In this document: in pieces, positions 23,777 to 36,815 of the stretch
Numbering within the stretch: position 1 is the stretch's first letter
Layout of the letters: the number at the start of each line of letters is the position of its first letter
Assembly: GCF_023101765.2 (NCBI RefSeq)
Contig: NC_064212.1
Coordinates: forward strand, 7,688,001 to 7,752,000
DNA: 64,000 nt
Reading direction: 5' to 3'
From: Spodoptera frugiperda
Taxonomy: Eukaryota > Arthropoda > Insecta > Lepidoptera > Noctuidae
Translations under genes and position numbers: made by a program
Notes under the pieces: generated by a model
The model's database searches: none
The model's input: the letters and a program-made list of their open reading frames with translations, nothing else
Told to the model about the DNA's origin: nothing

Positions 23777-25020
23777 TAATAATTAATTTTGTAACTTACA
23801 CGAAAGTTCTAATAAAATTAAGTACACATCGTCGCTTAGGTACCCATTCTATGTGTACGCAAAGGTACATATTTATTTGAAAGTACATAGGTATTGTTAT
23901 TTAGTCTTTTAAATAATGCGCCTATCACATCATAATATACTGTGAATTTTTACACAAACATTTCAGAAACTATAATTAAAAGTTGCCTTACGTGACTAGT
24001 TAGAAAAATAAATAAAAACGGTGTTGTTGTTAAAAAGAAGTAAAAGTAACAAACACGTAGCTAACTTGATCAGATAATACAATAATAGTACCGAGTATAC
24101 AAGTAACTGTTGAAGTTTAGCAGCGAGGTACTGTACACGCTAAGTTATAGCGGCGCCTGTAATTTGTTTCAGTTTCAGTTTTAATTACATTTTGTTTTAC
24201 TTGGAATACCCACGTACACTACATTATTAAAGTTTCTTAGGTGTTCTTTGTCTTTGAAAACAGGGTTCCTTTTATTATTTAGAAGATGTTTTGGAGATTG
24301 TAATTAGGTAAATAATGTTTACAATTAATATAAGATTTTCGATTATCCAAAAACCCATTAATGTGTTGCTCATACCAGAAATTGAACGTGTTATTTAAAA
24401 AAAAGTGTCGCAAACAAGTAAACAAAAATTGGCAAAAATATTGCAAAATAATCAATACTAATTTAAAAATTGTTTCCGTAGTAAAATTATTCCTAATTGT
24501 CACATAAAGACCATTAATAAACACATTATAGGCACACACGAGAATCATTTAAAATGTTTATACCGAGGTAACTCCGTAATGTAATTCCCATTATACATTT
24601 CAATAAATTACGCTTACAACAAAACATAAAATAAATATACATAAGCTTCTCCATACTCGTACGTATCTATTTAAAAGGATTTAGGTAACGTGCGTTGTAT
24701 TTTTCTCTCATAATATGCCATTTATATCAATGTCACAAAGCTGTCATAATGCTCAAAGGAGAATTGTTTTTACGTAAAAATGTGTCTTCTGTAACAATTC
24801 ATCTGTGAGACCGTGACGTCACTTCAAAAAGAATTATGACAACCGAATATGAGCAGGGTTTGGCAGAAAAGATAGTGTTTACATGTGTATACTTACCTCG
24901 ATAAGTAACTACATATATCTATGATCATAGATCGATAGATACAATATTTAAAAGTTAACAAACTTTTTTGTATCATTAAGCAATACAAATGCACTACATT
25001 GCTATTATTTACAAACAGGC

Positions 25021-25135
25021 CTGAGCCTTTTTTACATTTACTGGGTTGACGTTTGGCCGCTATCTCGCCTGGTGGTAAGTGATGATGCGGCCTCCGATGG
25101 AGCACGTCTACCCATAAGCACTGTCTGGACTATAT
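25021..25135 (-). repeat. 3' tail of the same LINE family, internally deleted
   Basis: A T-run followed by GACGTTTGGCCGCTATCTCG and GGAGCACGTCTACCCATAAG matches the 3' end of the LINE at 21945-22738. The next block jumps to TATACCCATCAG, implying a small internal deletion relative to that copy. The 5' side is truncated within about 115 bases. Confidence 0.75.
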
Positions 25136-27937
25136 ACCCATCAGAAGACATTATTGAGGGTTTCTGACAAATAAATTACAAATTACGAAGAAAAATTAAT
25201 TTGTGGGTGAAGTCATAGGATGCTTCCCTCCCTCACAAAATATTATTTTATTTCATTAATTGTATTCCATGTACGTAGAGCGAAGTATTAACGTTTTGGC
25301 CAGGTTGCTTAAGACTTTGACTGCCAACAGAACTCCTCTGCTAGTACCAGTCACTTTTGCAAATTTTTTCATAGTCCAGTCTATGTGTTTCATTGTAAAT
25401 CTTTGTTTCTAGCACTAACCTAATGTATTTGTATATCAATATCTAACTCTTAGGTATTTATACCTATCGTTGATTTAGTATCTTCTGTCTATGGCAGTAG
25501 ATCTATTTTACAAAATCACTATTCGCAGTTTCTTCGTACAATATGCTAAGATTTTCAGTGTTATTGTGAAGTCGGTCGTTTTCTCGCCGTATCGCGAATC
25601 TGCAATGCTAATGAATGTCATGTACTGGTATCAATAGTTTGTTTATACATCTACTTCTACTATGTAGAGCTAAACCTTGGAATTCAATGAAGTTTCCTTA
25701 AACTTAAGATTTCAACAAACATTTAAGTAACTTAACTAGTTGAGAAGATCCTTGGAAGCTGTCGTGTCGTTCCCAAGGTCAATTTGACAATTCTGACAAG
25801 TTTAAAGTTACTTGTGTTTTTTTAATTTACATATTAAAATGTAATTACAATAGACTGTTTATGACATTGGCTTTAGAAAATGCAGTTATAGTTCTCATGT
25901 CTATTTAATGATCGAAAAGTTTCATATATTTTCACCTAGTTTTGCAACATAAAAACAAAACTATAACACGCAATTCAAAATAAAACATCAACAATAACAA
26001 ACCACACATTCTCAACATACACAATACAAATAAATCCAATATTAGCGATATATATCAATACGTAAAGAAATGTTCGGATACTCACTTAAATCGGTTATGC
26101 CATTACCGAAACACAGAGATCATTTGGAAACCCGTTATTTGTGCTTTTTAAATGTAAATTGAATCGTAAAAAGGTCGTAAATATTGGTGGCATAACGTAG
26201 GAGTCCATACCGGTCATTGGAGTATAGTCTCCGTGCCCTTACTGACGACCGACCTGTGCAGACGAGGAACTTTTCTTCGTTGAGGACAAAAATTAAAAAC
26301 ATCTAGCGAGCACATGGTTTTATTACAATATTGTGTTTTATCAACTAGGTGCTAGTTTCTAACAGCAGCGTCGCCTTCACTTCTAGGTTCTAAAGTAACC
26401 TATGTGTGATATATGTTCCAGTGTTCCCTACTATATTATCCATAATGTTGGTCTCGAATATTGAGATCTGCTCAATAGTTTTTTATGTGAAATAGTAAAA
26501 GATCCATGATGATTCTCTAACAATTTCGCATTCATAATATAAATAGGAAGGAAGTTACCGAATGACTGATGAAAAGCCGATGTGTAGCTCATAATACAGA
26601 TAGCTGATACCGTATTACTGATGACGGGGACGAAGTGTAGCCCATGATGCAGTTGAGTTGCAAGTCTGTCACACATAAGTCTCTCGTCTGCTCGCCCTTA
26701 GACATGCTCAAGTAAATCGTTCTGTGACAATAGCCACCACATAAAGTAAGATTTAGTGTTACATGCTGTAGGTAAATATCGTAAAATATAGCTTAGTCTG
26801 TCTGTTTGTAGTTTCATTCACATACAGTCAAAGTGATGAAACAGACATAAATACATACACAGGTTTTAGTAAATGTTTTTAAACATTTACGGCTTGTCGT
26901 ATTTTCTGGATTTTTATCTCCAAATAGTTAAGTGAAGTCGTTTTGGATGTTTCTAAGCCTTCTAAAGTTTAGAAGATAATACTAATCATATGATTAGAGT
27001 CAAATTGTCAAATAAAATAAGATATGCAATACTACTCCTAAAGCTGATCAAGTTATTGTTCTCGATTACATCGTCGTGTTCCACCTGACTTACCACTCAT
27101 TGTTCTCTACATTTTTACAATTTGTAACTCATCCGAAAAATGATTAAAATTAACCGTTTACGAGTTCTGCACAGTATAACAATTTCTTTACAAAATAATT
27201 ACATCATTATCTAAGACGCTTTTAACCTAAAAAAATACTAACAAACATCAGTAATTCTAATCGAATTGTTAGTTCAAAGGATTTACTATCAAAACGTATT
27301 GGGAAATAATGAAATAACTGAAATAATTGTTCAATAAAACATGTTCGATGGCGCGGTGCGACTTTACCGCCCGTATCAGGCTCCATCAGCAATAACCGTT
27401 TTATTTTACACTCGAAGGTACCTTGTCCAAGGGTCCCATACTCAAAGGAACATTGATTCCATGAACGATACATTTTAATGTACATTCGTATGATAAAATA
27501 ATAAACACAAGTCAATTTGTATGTTTCGGTCTTCAGTTTTTGGAATACCTCGCTTCTAATATAAAAGTTTTGAATAACAAATAAGGTAAAGACAGACATT
27601 TTTGGGATGGTAGTGGTACATTTTTTGCATTCTAATGTATAATGATATAAATCGATATCGCATAACATCACATTTGGTGTTTCTCCAAAATTTTTAGCAG
27701 AAATAAATAAAATTGTTATTACAAATTCGTTTAATTTAGAATACGGTAGTTTCTAATTATTCAAATTCAATACTTTTATCGATACGTTAAAAACTATACT
27801 TTTGGGTTACACACACTTATTACTGAAAAAATTGAAAACAACGAAAATTATTTATAGTGTCAAATGAATAAATGGAAAAGTGAATATTTTGGAACGTTTT
27901 ATGTATTGAAAGTTGGAAAAACATAATTTTATGTTTT

Positions 27938-27976
27938 AAATAAATTATTATGTTTGAATAACATAATAATTTATTT
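27938..27976. repeat. 17-bp perfect AT hairpin
   Basis: AAATAAATTATTATGTT (27938-27954) and its exact complement (27960-27976) flank a 5-base loop. Confidence 0.6.
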
Positions 27977-29504
27977 TTGACTTTGACACTACCCAATTAC
28001 CTACATCTATGACCATTTGCTTACTAGCATAGTATTAAAAATACACAATACGGTATACATATTCACTCACTTCAGTCCAAAAGTATGTAGAATCATATTT
28101 TCAGCATAATTTATAAAGATATAACGTGCAATACAGCAATTAAGGGATATCTTGCACCACTATTTAAACTGTTTTAACGTGTTAATGAACAGTGGTTAGC
28201 TCGGTTTTCGTCGAGATAATGAAACTTAACATTGCGCTCACGAAGGCAAGCGGAATTGTACTTTTTAAATAAGTCTTAATTAAACGTATTTTTAGCAGCA
28301 CCGTGTGTAAAGTATCTGTACCTGTAATTACTGAATCCGGCTTTGATAAATTGGAGTTCGGTAAAAGACTTAAGTGTAATTGAGTGCTTACTTTCTTTGA
28401 TTAGCAGACAAACTCTTACAGCTGCTTTTGAGTTCTGTTTATCCTGACCTCTATTAAAATTAATTCTTTATTATTAACAATGCAATTGCCTTGTTTCACT
28501 TATTATTTTGAAGCACAAAGCCCCCATCTCATACGTTCTTGTATGTTATTGGCATTAAATATCAATATTTATGATCACAAGGAGGTGTTCATATTTCAGT
28601 AAGACGTTGGGGTACAAGGGTGTCATTGTGTGCGGTGCCGTTAACTCGGTGTCAACGTTCTGCGCACGCGTGACGTGTGACGTCACCGCTCATTGAAACA
28701 CTTGCGCAAACAAACTTGTTTTGGCATATAGCTAATATTTCAAGCTCCACAATCAGCAGCCGGCCATCGAGTGAGTTTTGTGGACCGACTTTCGATGAAA
28801 GATATGGTCACTCGCTTGATTGAGTCCTTCCGGTAATAAACACGTTCTGATTTGACACAAATACTTTCATACATTCGCAAACAGTTTTTATATTAGCGAG
28901 ACATACTGGTTGAAACATAGACAATAAATCCCGGACACGTGTGACGGGAGCTTTTGCGGTGTGACAGGTTGAGAGGCGTGAGTGAAACGCGCGGGTGCGC
29001 GGGCGCAGCATGCAAATGAACAATGTTCACTGCTAGTGCTTACTCATATTACCGGGAAAACTTGAGGTCGGACGTTTAGCAAGAGTGTTATTGTTACCTA
29101 CATAAGTACGTACTCGACAAGTTAATGCGAATGCAAGCATTGAAGATTTTTATCTGAATAAATGATCAATCGATGTCGCATACAGATACCGCATACAGAT
29201 AGCAAAGATGTTATACTTAAGTGAGCTATTTGATGATAATTTTATACAATTAACGATATATTTAAAAAATAACAAATCGTACGCATCTGGTAATTACTAG
29301 TTCTAGCTACTAGTTTAAGTTTTTGCACTGAATTTAAGCTACCAATAATCCTTTGCGCGTCTAAGTTTCATCTAAGTGTTGTAGTGAGTTATGAGCTACG
29401 TTCGACAGCTATTGATAGCGGCAAAGAAAGCGGTGTGAATGATAAAGTGTTGGGGCGACACACAGGATATAATCTCCTGTAATAGGTAGGTGGAGGTGGC
29501 GTGG

Positions 29505-29724
29505 AAGCTGGTGGCTGAGGAGGCCGCGGGCGCGGGCCGAGTCAGGTGCAACGCACGCGGCGCGCGCGCAGCCCGGCGTCGCGACCAGTGCCACCGCGCG
29601 CGTTGACTGGCCCACGCGCACGCCAAATCTGCGTTTCGCGATACACATTCGCACAAATGCAAACAGCTTCCCATTTTCAAACAAAATCCTTTTATAGTTG
29701 CAAAGCTCGGCCGCTCTATAAATA
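29505..29724 (+). promoter_or_regulatory. CpG-rich block with TATA-like box, candidate promoter for isoform 1c
   Basis: A CG-dense stretch (29510-29640, with GGCGCGCGCGCAG-type runs) is followed by TATAAATA at 29717-29724 in a GC-rich setting, about 1.2 kb before the ATG of first exon 1c. A start site would be expected near 29745-29755. The two minus-strand ORFs here (29396-29684) reflect base composition. Whether transcription starts here or nearer the ATG cannot be told. Confidence 0.4.
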
Positions 29725-30934
29725 ACGCCAGCCGGTGGGCCGATGTGCTCTAGCTAGTTCGCGAAATCTGTGCAAATGTTTCCTATGTTATAAACTTGAG
29801 ATATTGGACTATTTTAACAACTCTCAACCTAATATGGAGAGCTGAACGTTAGGCGTGCGTCTTGGGTGATTATTTATATTTCTATAAATATTCAAATAAT
29901 ATTATAACAGTATTCTTTGTAATATATGTGTGTAAGAAAAAGTAAACAAGTCGTCGTGAACTTTTCCATTTACGTAGTTATTTTCTTGTACATGTACTTT
30001 TAATGGAAAGCTTTCAATTTATATGTTGGTACGTGGGTACGTGGGTACTACTGCCAATATTACTTAAACTTTCTTTCATAAAAGTAACCTTGAAATAGAA
30101 TTTGTATTGCTGAGAGCAACCAACTTTTTTTTTATATAATTAAATAAGTATGTAGATTATTATTTTAGATAAAACGTGAAATCTTATCTGTAACCTTCAC
30201 GTTGCCATAGCGTACACCGTTATCTTTGAGATTCACAAAATCTTTCGAATACACGTATTTTCGATCCATTGAAAATAATCTGTCATTGATCATGTCAGTT
30301 TCTTCAGAACTTTTCTCATAATTTTCCAGTCGCGCCGTTATATATTATATAGATAGGTAAACATATCGACATTAATATATGCAATCTTTGAATTCAATCG
30401 TTCAAGGTGAAAACGCTTTATTTTTTCGTTATCACTCGAAAATAGTTGTGGATATTACCGCGAATGACGATTGTAAGCGATAACACTGTTGTGTTTCAGT
30501 TTTATCGATATACTGACTCCTTGAGTCACGTAGCCATTGCTCAATACTCTATGCACAGGTGTTGTGGCCGGCTGTGACTCTGTTACCTACGGATTAACGT
30601 CTCTATTAGTAAATACGCTACATTATATAACTTTCCAGATTAAATATTATACTTATTCTAATTTCCCAGAAGTGTAAATGTTCGAGTAGTTCGAGTGCTC
30701 TACTTCGTGGCAAGAGCTGGTTTTAATGGTGTCAAGTGTTTATTAAGATGAAGACGACGATTTAATCGGTCACTCAGAACAATGTGTATCGTATCGAGTT
30801 AATTGTAACTAACTGTGCAGTAAACAGAAAATAGCTTCGTAAAATTAAGGACGAGCGTTATACTGGTACATTTTGTGTGAACAGTGTGTGAAGTTGGAGG
30901 TTTTGTGTTTCTAATATTTGGAAATCAATAGACA

Positions 30935-31003
30935 ATGTTTTACAATGGAAGGTTGGACAGCAGTAGTAGTACGTCGACGTCATCAGGGAGTTCGGATCTA
31001 CGG
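30935..31003 (+). CDS. Tensin-like gene, alternative first coding exon 1c
   Basis: ATG at 30935 opens 23 codons (MFYNGRLDSSSSTSTSS then GSSDLR) ending at CGG with a consensus donor GTAAGT at 31004, phase 0. It fits the phase-0 exon at 43855. Used as a first exon it would give a protein beginning with a short Ser/Thr-rich leader in place of the C1 domain. The leader has no recognised motif. Support comes from the strong donor, matching phase, position downstream of a CpG/TATA region and simple Ser/Thr codon content. Assignment to this gene rather than another is an inference from phase and order. Confidence 0.55.
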
Positions 31004-34000
31004 GTAAGTTTCACGACAAATAACCATCTTACATAAATAATGTATGTATTTGTTTGGTTGTAATTTTCTTCACTAATAGGGAATTGGAGGCATGTTTTAA
31101 TAGAGGTAGGAGTGAGCAGTGATTGTGCGTTGTAGCCGCGGTCCGCGGGTCAAAGATTGCATACAATGATAGGGTTGCGGGCACCGGGCAATGCCGTACG
31201 TTACCGGCTCGCCGCCATGTCGCCGCGCACTTGACGACCTCAGCATAAAAGAACAAATTGAAGCACACGTTGCATAGAACGTATTGTTTGTTAAACAGGT
31301 TTCTAAAAGGGTGGTTTGATTGAAGAAATCATTCATTATGTCTTTCTTGGTCTCTCTCTCTTTGATGAAAATATCTTGAGGCACTCGTTGACTAGCGTTC
31401 CTGGACTTGAATGCATCATTGTTGTCCGATTGCAGCATTGTTATCTCATAAAAAGCAATATTCTTATTGATATTTTTTATCCTTGTGGAGATTTGTTGTT
31501 CGTACGGACTTTGTGCCGTAAATTTTCCCTAACCTCTTCTAAACATCCAATCTTTTGTCTTTAGAGGGACTTTTTTGGTCCCTGCCTTGTATGATTTAAA
31601 GTAATTTTGGATATTTATAGGTACTCCTCTTTTGCAATTTTTATTCTACTAGCGGATGGTCCATTTAAGGATCGACATTAATTCATTTACATCATTATTA
31701 TTATCTTTATCATTGAATGATAATGCCAAACCCAAATATACGTAATTATCGCGATATCAATTGCAATGCTTTCTTTTTTTATCGCTATCTTTACAATTAT
31801 TATTATTACTAGAATGTTCGCTATGGAGTGTAGTGGTGGATTTCCCAATTCTTCGTATTGCGTGGTTTAATTACCCTTAATTAGTGCTTTATAGTCAAAC
31901 GTTTCATGCTCACATTCACATCTATCTCTCCTGAGCCCTCCTTATCTGACTTCAATCTTAACTATTTATTAAACGGTACAATTATGCACAAAATGGAAAT
32001 TATACTTGAGATAAACATTGCATAGAGCGGGTATGCGCCTGCGCAGCCGTGATGCCCGCCCCAGGCGTCGGCAACGACTCCACGGTGCAATACCAGCTAA
32101 ACGCACATTATATCTCTATTTACCGTTGCACTAATAATGGGGCTCAAGTAACAATTTCAAAATAATTAATTAATGGCTTTGAAAAGATCAAGTGAGTCGA
32201 TAAAGTTGTACCTGTAAGTTTACGCAGTTACCATAAATGTTGAATAATAACTGGCTTGTTATGGTGGAGTTCATTAAACGGCCTATTTGCCATAACCACA
32301 CGAGATTAGCTTGATATTTCCTAATTTGTAGCTAGCTTGATAATGATATTTATGGCTGCGGTACTTTTAATGTCTACTTGGTTCCTTAATACAGTCTAAT
32401 TTGACGTGAGTATAAATCTCCCGACAGCCTCGTGTCTCGACCCCACCGGATCTCAGCGAGTTACAAACGATTAATTCTTGCTTGCCAAATCGGTGCCCCA
32501 TCAATTGGCAAGTAATCGGCTTGTTTTGACTAAACTGCCATATCCTTTTGCCTTTTTATTTTATGGGTCAAAGGCCTGGCTTAATGTCATTATAAATTAC
32601 AAGGCAGTTCGAACAAAGCGCTTATTGTATTTTTTGTTTATTTTTATTTTGCCTTTCTTATTTGTATTAGTCTTCATGCTAAGTCAACATAAAACATTCC
32701 GCTGATCATTTGTGACTTGGGACAAGGACGGGAAACAATATTTGTATAATACGTACTTATGTTAATTGGCATCTGCGGAAACATTTCTGATTACTCATAC
32801 TAAATACATAATATGTAAAACTACTCGTATGGTTTTACATGTTAATTGATTTTAACATGAAAGTACAATGTTTAACTAACTAACTTAGTCAGTCGTCTAC
32901 TTAGTAAGTCAAGTAAGTGTTTCATATAACACCTTTTCCTATTTGCCTAGAATGTAGATTGACACCGCTTAGGAATGCCGTAACGGCGGTTTTACGTAAC
33001 CGATCCCGGGAAAATCAGCGCGCGTTCCGACTCGTCCACGGCTTTCCTTCGACCGGACTTGTCACTGGTAATCAATATCAAAAACTTAGTAATGTAGGTA
33101 CAAACAGATTTAACACAAATCTAGACTAAAATAAAAAGCGAAGTTTTAGTAGATCACATAGTCATAGGTATGTCAAAATACTGACTAATGGCTAGACTTC
33201 AAGTGTGTCAACGTCGTGAAACTGTTATTTGTCACTAATTGGTGGACTTTCGTATTTACTGAGAGACCAGAATGTTTGCTTGTCTGTGTATGCAACAACC
33301 GAAATAAGGGTGTGCTATGAACTTCAGCCTATCTCGTCAATACGATGCGATGCAATCACAGATGATCGATAGAATTCGAAGTACGTCGTACGTATGCAGC
33401 ATTTCAAGTCAATGTGGATAATTCCGGTTGCATCAGTTGCAACTCGAGCAGGCTATTACATTTATCATCCCACAATTATCTGACATGTATTAAGAAAATG
33501 CTTGTCATGACTCTGCCATTAATATAATACTCTCATCTAAATTCAACACCTCTTTGTTGACAACTAAAGCCTTTGAGCACTGCCCACGCACTTTAACTTA
33601 GTTAGTAAGTTCTTTACCTTACTTTGTAAAGGAAAAGATGCGTGGCGATACATAAGAATACTTAAACAGAATATGGTAATTTCAAAGGGTCCTCAATCCA
33701 TAGGTCATTTTGGAGTCCGACCTCGGCCCGGGCACTTGACAATCGTAGCGGCTCATACAATCCGATTCTCAATATCGGTTTTACAATCGGAACTACGGAA
33801 CTTTATTTAATGGGGTTAACGCGGTTGGGTGCGGGATGGGAACTTCTCTTCATACTAAAATTACTCGTAACTTTTTGTAACTTGATTTCGTTGCGTGATT
33901 TGAATTTTGAGCGAACGAGGTTTGTATGGTGGAGCTATGTTTAGTGTTAGTTTGTGCGATTTATTCAATTTTTAGATTTGAATAGCGTTAACTTGTTGTA

Positions 34001-34033
34001 AGTTGAATCTTGATTGATCTTGTATCAATTTTT

Positions 34034-34140
34034 TTTGATAGGGAAAATCGTCCAATGACTTCTCCCGCCTTGGGTGAATAAAAATACCACCCTGTTCCTA
34101 CTTCTGCTTTTCGAGCTGGACCCCCGGTAACAGCTCCGGA
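34034..34140 (-). repeat. Interspersed repeat family A, copy 2
   Basis: T-run, then GGGAAAATCGTCCAATGACT, TCTCCCGCCTTGGG, and CTGCTTTTCGAGCTGGACCC, in the same order as 21629-21770 with an internal deletion of the middle part. Confidence 0.6.
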
Positions 34141-36043
34141 TCTTGTAGAAATTAGTCTTGAATCTTATACAGATGAAGAAATGGTTTAAAATACTTACAC
34201 TTTCCATTTGTCCTTGTCTATGTAGCTTCAGAAAATGAACATTCTCATTCATAATAATATTCACTTCGGACTCCAAGATGTAAATGTGCTGTAATTTAAT
34301 CAGAAGTGTAAAAGAAGTAAAAAATAGTTCCAATCTAAAACTTTTACCTTATTTAACATAGTTCTTAGAGTTTAAGATCGAGTTTCTCCTTTTCCCCTTC
34401 GAGCCACTAAGTAAAAGTTTTATAAGAATTCTGGAGCACTTCAATATTCTCATATCAATTTCTCTTTGATGTTTTTTTCTCTGTACCTAAGTTACATATG
34501 AACTACGTGACTTACCTCAGAATATGGTTGGAGAAAAGGGAAATTCCGCAAGGGATTTGTGACCATATCATCCTTTGGTAGGCGTGATGAAAATCTCGTC
34601 TTCAGTGCAATAATTAGGTCATCGGCAGTTCGGCACGTCGTAATGGGGGGCGTGGGGGATCTAATACCTCTTTCGCTGGGTCGGTCGATACTTTAAATGT
34701 CACCCAGTTTCCGAGTACGTTGCCTTCCACCAGCGAAGATTATACGAAGCGAAGAGGACAAGACCGGTCTAAACGACATGAAGCAATGCTAATGTTGTTA
34801 GCTCTAGTTTAGCAACTTGCAACTAGGTATATTCATAGCCATTAATATAGCAAAGAAAGTGTGAGAAATCGCTGTTTTATGGGTAGTAAGTACTTCTAAC
34901 ATAGTCGTTTTAATTTCCATATTATTCTGAACGAATGGTAAATATCGATCATGGTTATGCCCTTAATCTTCGAGAAATCTCATTTTTGCATTTGATAGTT
35001 TATATATTTTTTATGATTGATGTAAGTATGTAGTAAATACTATACAGCTTAATTTAATACGTAAGTGTCAAGGTGTTGTCCGGATATAGTTAGACGGAAG
35101 AGCCATGTTAGAGGCAAGTCATTTACGAGCTCGTATAAATAACTCAGAAAAGCAGTAAATATTATTTTAATTAATCATGAATGAATTAGAAATTCACTTA
35201 TAAATTTAATCCCCTTGCTTTATAATTTCCTGAAATTGATTTAAATTTATTGATAGATAAGAAGTTATTTTATGGTACAACTGTTGGCCATTTCTCTTAA
35301 ACACTAATTTCTCTAGAAAGTTCTGTGTGAGCTTTTAAGCTTCGTTTGTTCTGTATGCAAAGTAACTTAGCTGAGCTCCGTTAGTTAACCACAGTGCAAG
35401 AAACGTTTACAATAAAAACGGTTCCGAAACATTCCCGGGTCGTCGCCGGAGTCTCGGTGACTCGTGTAAGATGTATGGGCAATCTTTTATCGGGTCCATG
35501 TAATCATTCATGCGCCGAAAGAGTCTGCTACACTAACAATGCAAGGTCGTTTCGGTTGTTTGTGGAATTTTGCGAGGCGCGCGGTCGTGCGGACTCGCAT
35601 GACAATTTTATACGGAGATGTATTCTTAAAAAAGTATTTATTGAACAACGTATTTTAAGTCAAAATGCTCCTTTAGCAAAGATGAAAGTCTGGGGAAAGA
35701 GATACTGGACATATTTGTGAGATAAGTTGGTAAGATCGGTGAGGCAGACTGTACTGGCTTATTTATATCTGCCTGTATAGTTTATGGTCGTCTGTGGTAT
35801 TCGTTGATTGTGTTAGTCTGTTTGCATGATTGCGGTCCCGTGTTTATGTACGGTCAACCACACCAAATAGCAACACTGACGGAATTTTTGCTCAGCCACG
35901 GAAAAGGTCTGGGCTTTGTGTACGAACTCATCAGCTTAAATTCTGTTTTTATAAACTACGTTTTTATGTTTGTTGGTGTTGTACCTTGATGTTTTAGTAA
36001 ATATTGAGATTAGATTTAGAACTGAAATTTTTTAACGGTGTTA

Positions 36044-36230
36044 TTAAGTATCTACCAAATTACCCCTTCCCAATCCTCGATACCCCAACATCAATTAAAT
36101 TCCAAATTCCCAAAAGGCTGGCATCGCACTTGTAACACCTCTAGTGTTCCGAGTGTCCATGGGTAACGGCGATTGCTTACTATCAGGTAATCCATCAGCT
36201 CGTTTACCGGATATAACATAAAAAAGTACA
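36044..36230 (+). repeat. Interspersed repeat family B, longest copy
   Basis: Blocks CAATTAAATTCCAAATTCCC, CGCACTTGTAACACCTCTAG, GATTGCTTACTATCAGG and CTCGTTTACCGGATATAAC, then an A-run. The same order, with differences, is present in reverse at 63183-63365, and the last blocks at 1-56. The A-run end suggests retroposition. Family name unknown to me. Confidence 0.65.
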
Positions 36231-36694
36231 AAATTAAGAACAGCGTGTCTTATAAAAAAGTTAAATTTGATTTTGTCAGATTTCAACTTGGTATTTCCTT
36301 AGACCTTGTTACGAATGGTGAACTATTTTTTTCGTCTTCCAAAAATTGCTGTGTCATTATAATTCTACCATTTTCCTGTTACAAAATACCAATTTCTCCG
36401 ATTACTTTTTCGAAACGGAATCAATACTTTTAAATGGGCACTTAAGTATTTGCTATAAAGTTTTAAATCATACGCTTTTACTAACATTCTTTTTTGTAAA
36501 TGGTTTTTTAGACCCACTCATTTGGTGGATTGTTATAATTTTCAATAATAGCTTATCTGCGTACTAGCTCCTTCTAGCGACTTCGTACGCATAAATAGGT
36601 GATTCCTGTTTTTCCTTTCCTGTGAGAATCATTCTCTCTTAGTCCTCTCAATTTCACTTCCAGGTTCAGTAGTATTACCTAGTAGGATTATCGG

Positions 36695-36815
36695 TGCTCT
36701 GCCTCGAAAAGCAGGAGTAAGGAACGGGGTGGTTTTAGTCAGTCAGTCTGACAGTCCTTCTCGCCTAGTTCAAGACGGGACAATGCATTGGATGATTTTC
36801 CCCCTTTAAAAAGGT
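36695..36815 (+). repeat. Interspersed repeat family A, copy 3 (opposite orientation)
   Basis: GCCTCGAAAAGCAGGAGTAA, GGAACGGGGTGGTTTTAG and TGCATTGGATGATTTTCCCC are the reverse complements of the family A blocks at 21629-21770. Confidence 0.65.

Larger units (their letters stand above)
18108..30934. other. Intron DNA between the C1 exons and first exon 1c
   Basis: Holds a CTCF-like motif (18446-18458), retroelement fragments (19780-19885, 20308-20475, 21629-21770, 21945-22738, 25021-25135), an orphan exon-like segment (21429-21525), a MITE-like element (23642-23776), a 17-bp AT hairpin (27938-27976), a CpG-rich block (29505-29640) and a TATA-like box (29717). ORFs such as 27222-27671 on the minus strand (149 codons) show no domain or codon signal I trust. 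Confidence 0.45.

Noticed and set aside
27222..27671. 149-codon minus-strand ORF
   Set aside because: Lys/Ile/Tyr/Phe-rich text typical of random AT-rich DNA; no motif.
35394..35720. 108-codon plus-strand ORF
   Set aside because: Begins at GTG, no recognisable domain; its length is within what chance gives in 64 kb on six frames.
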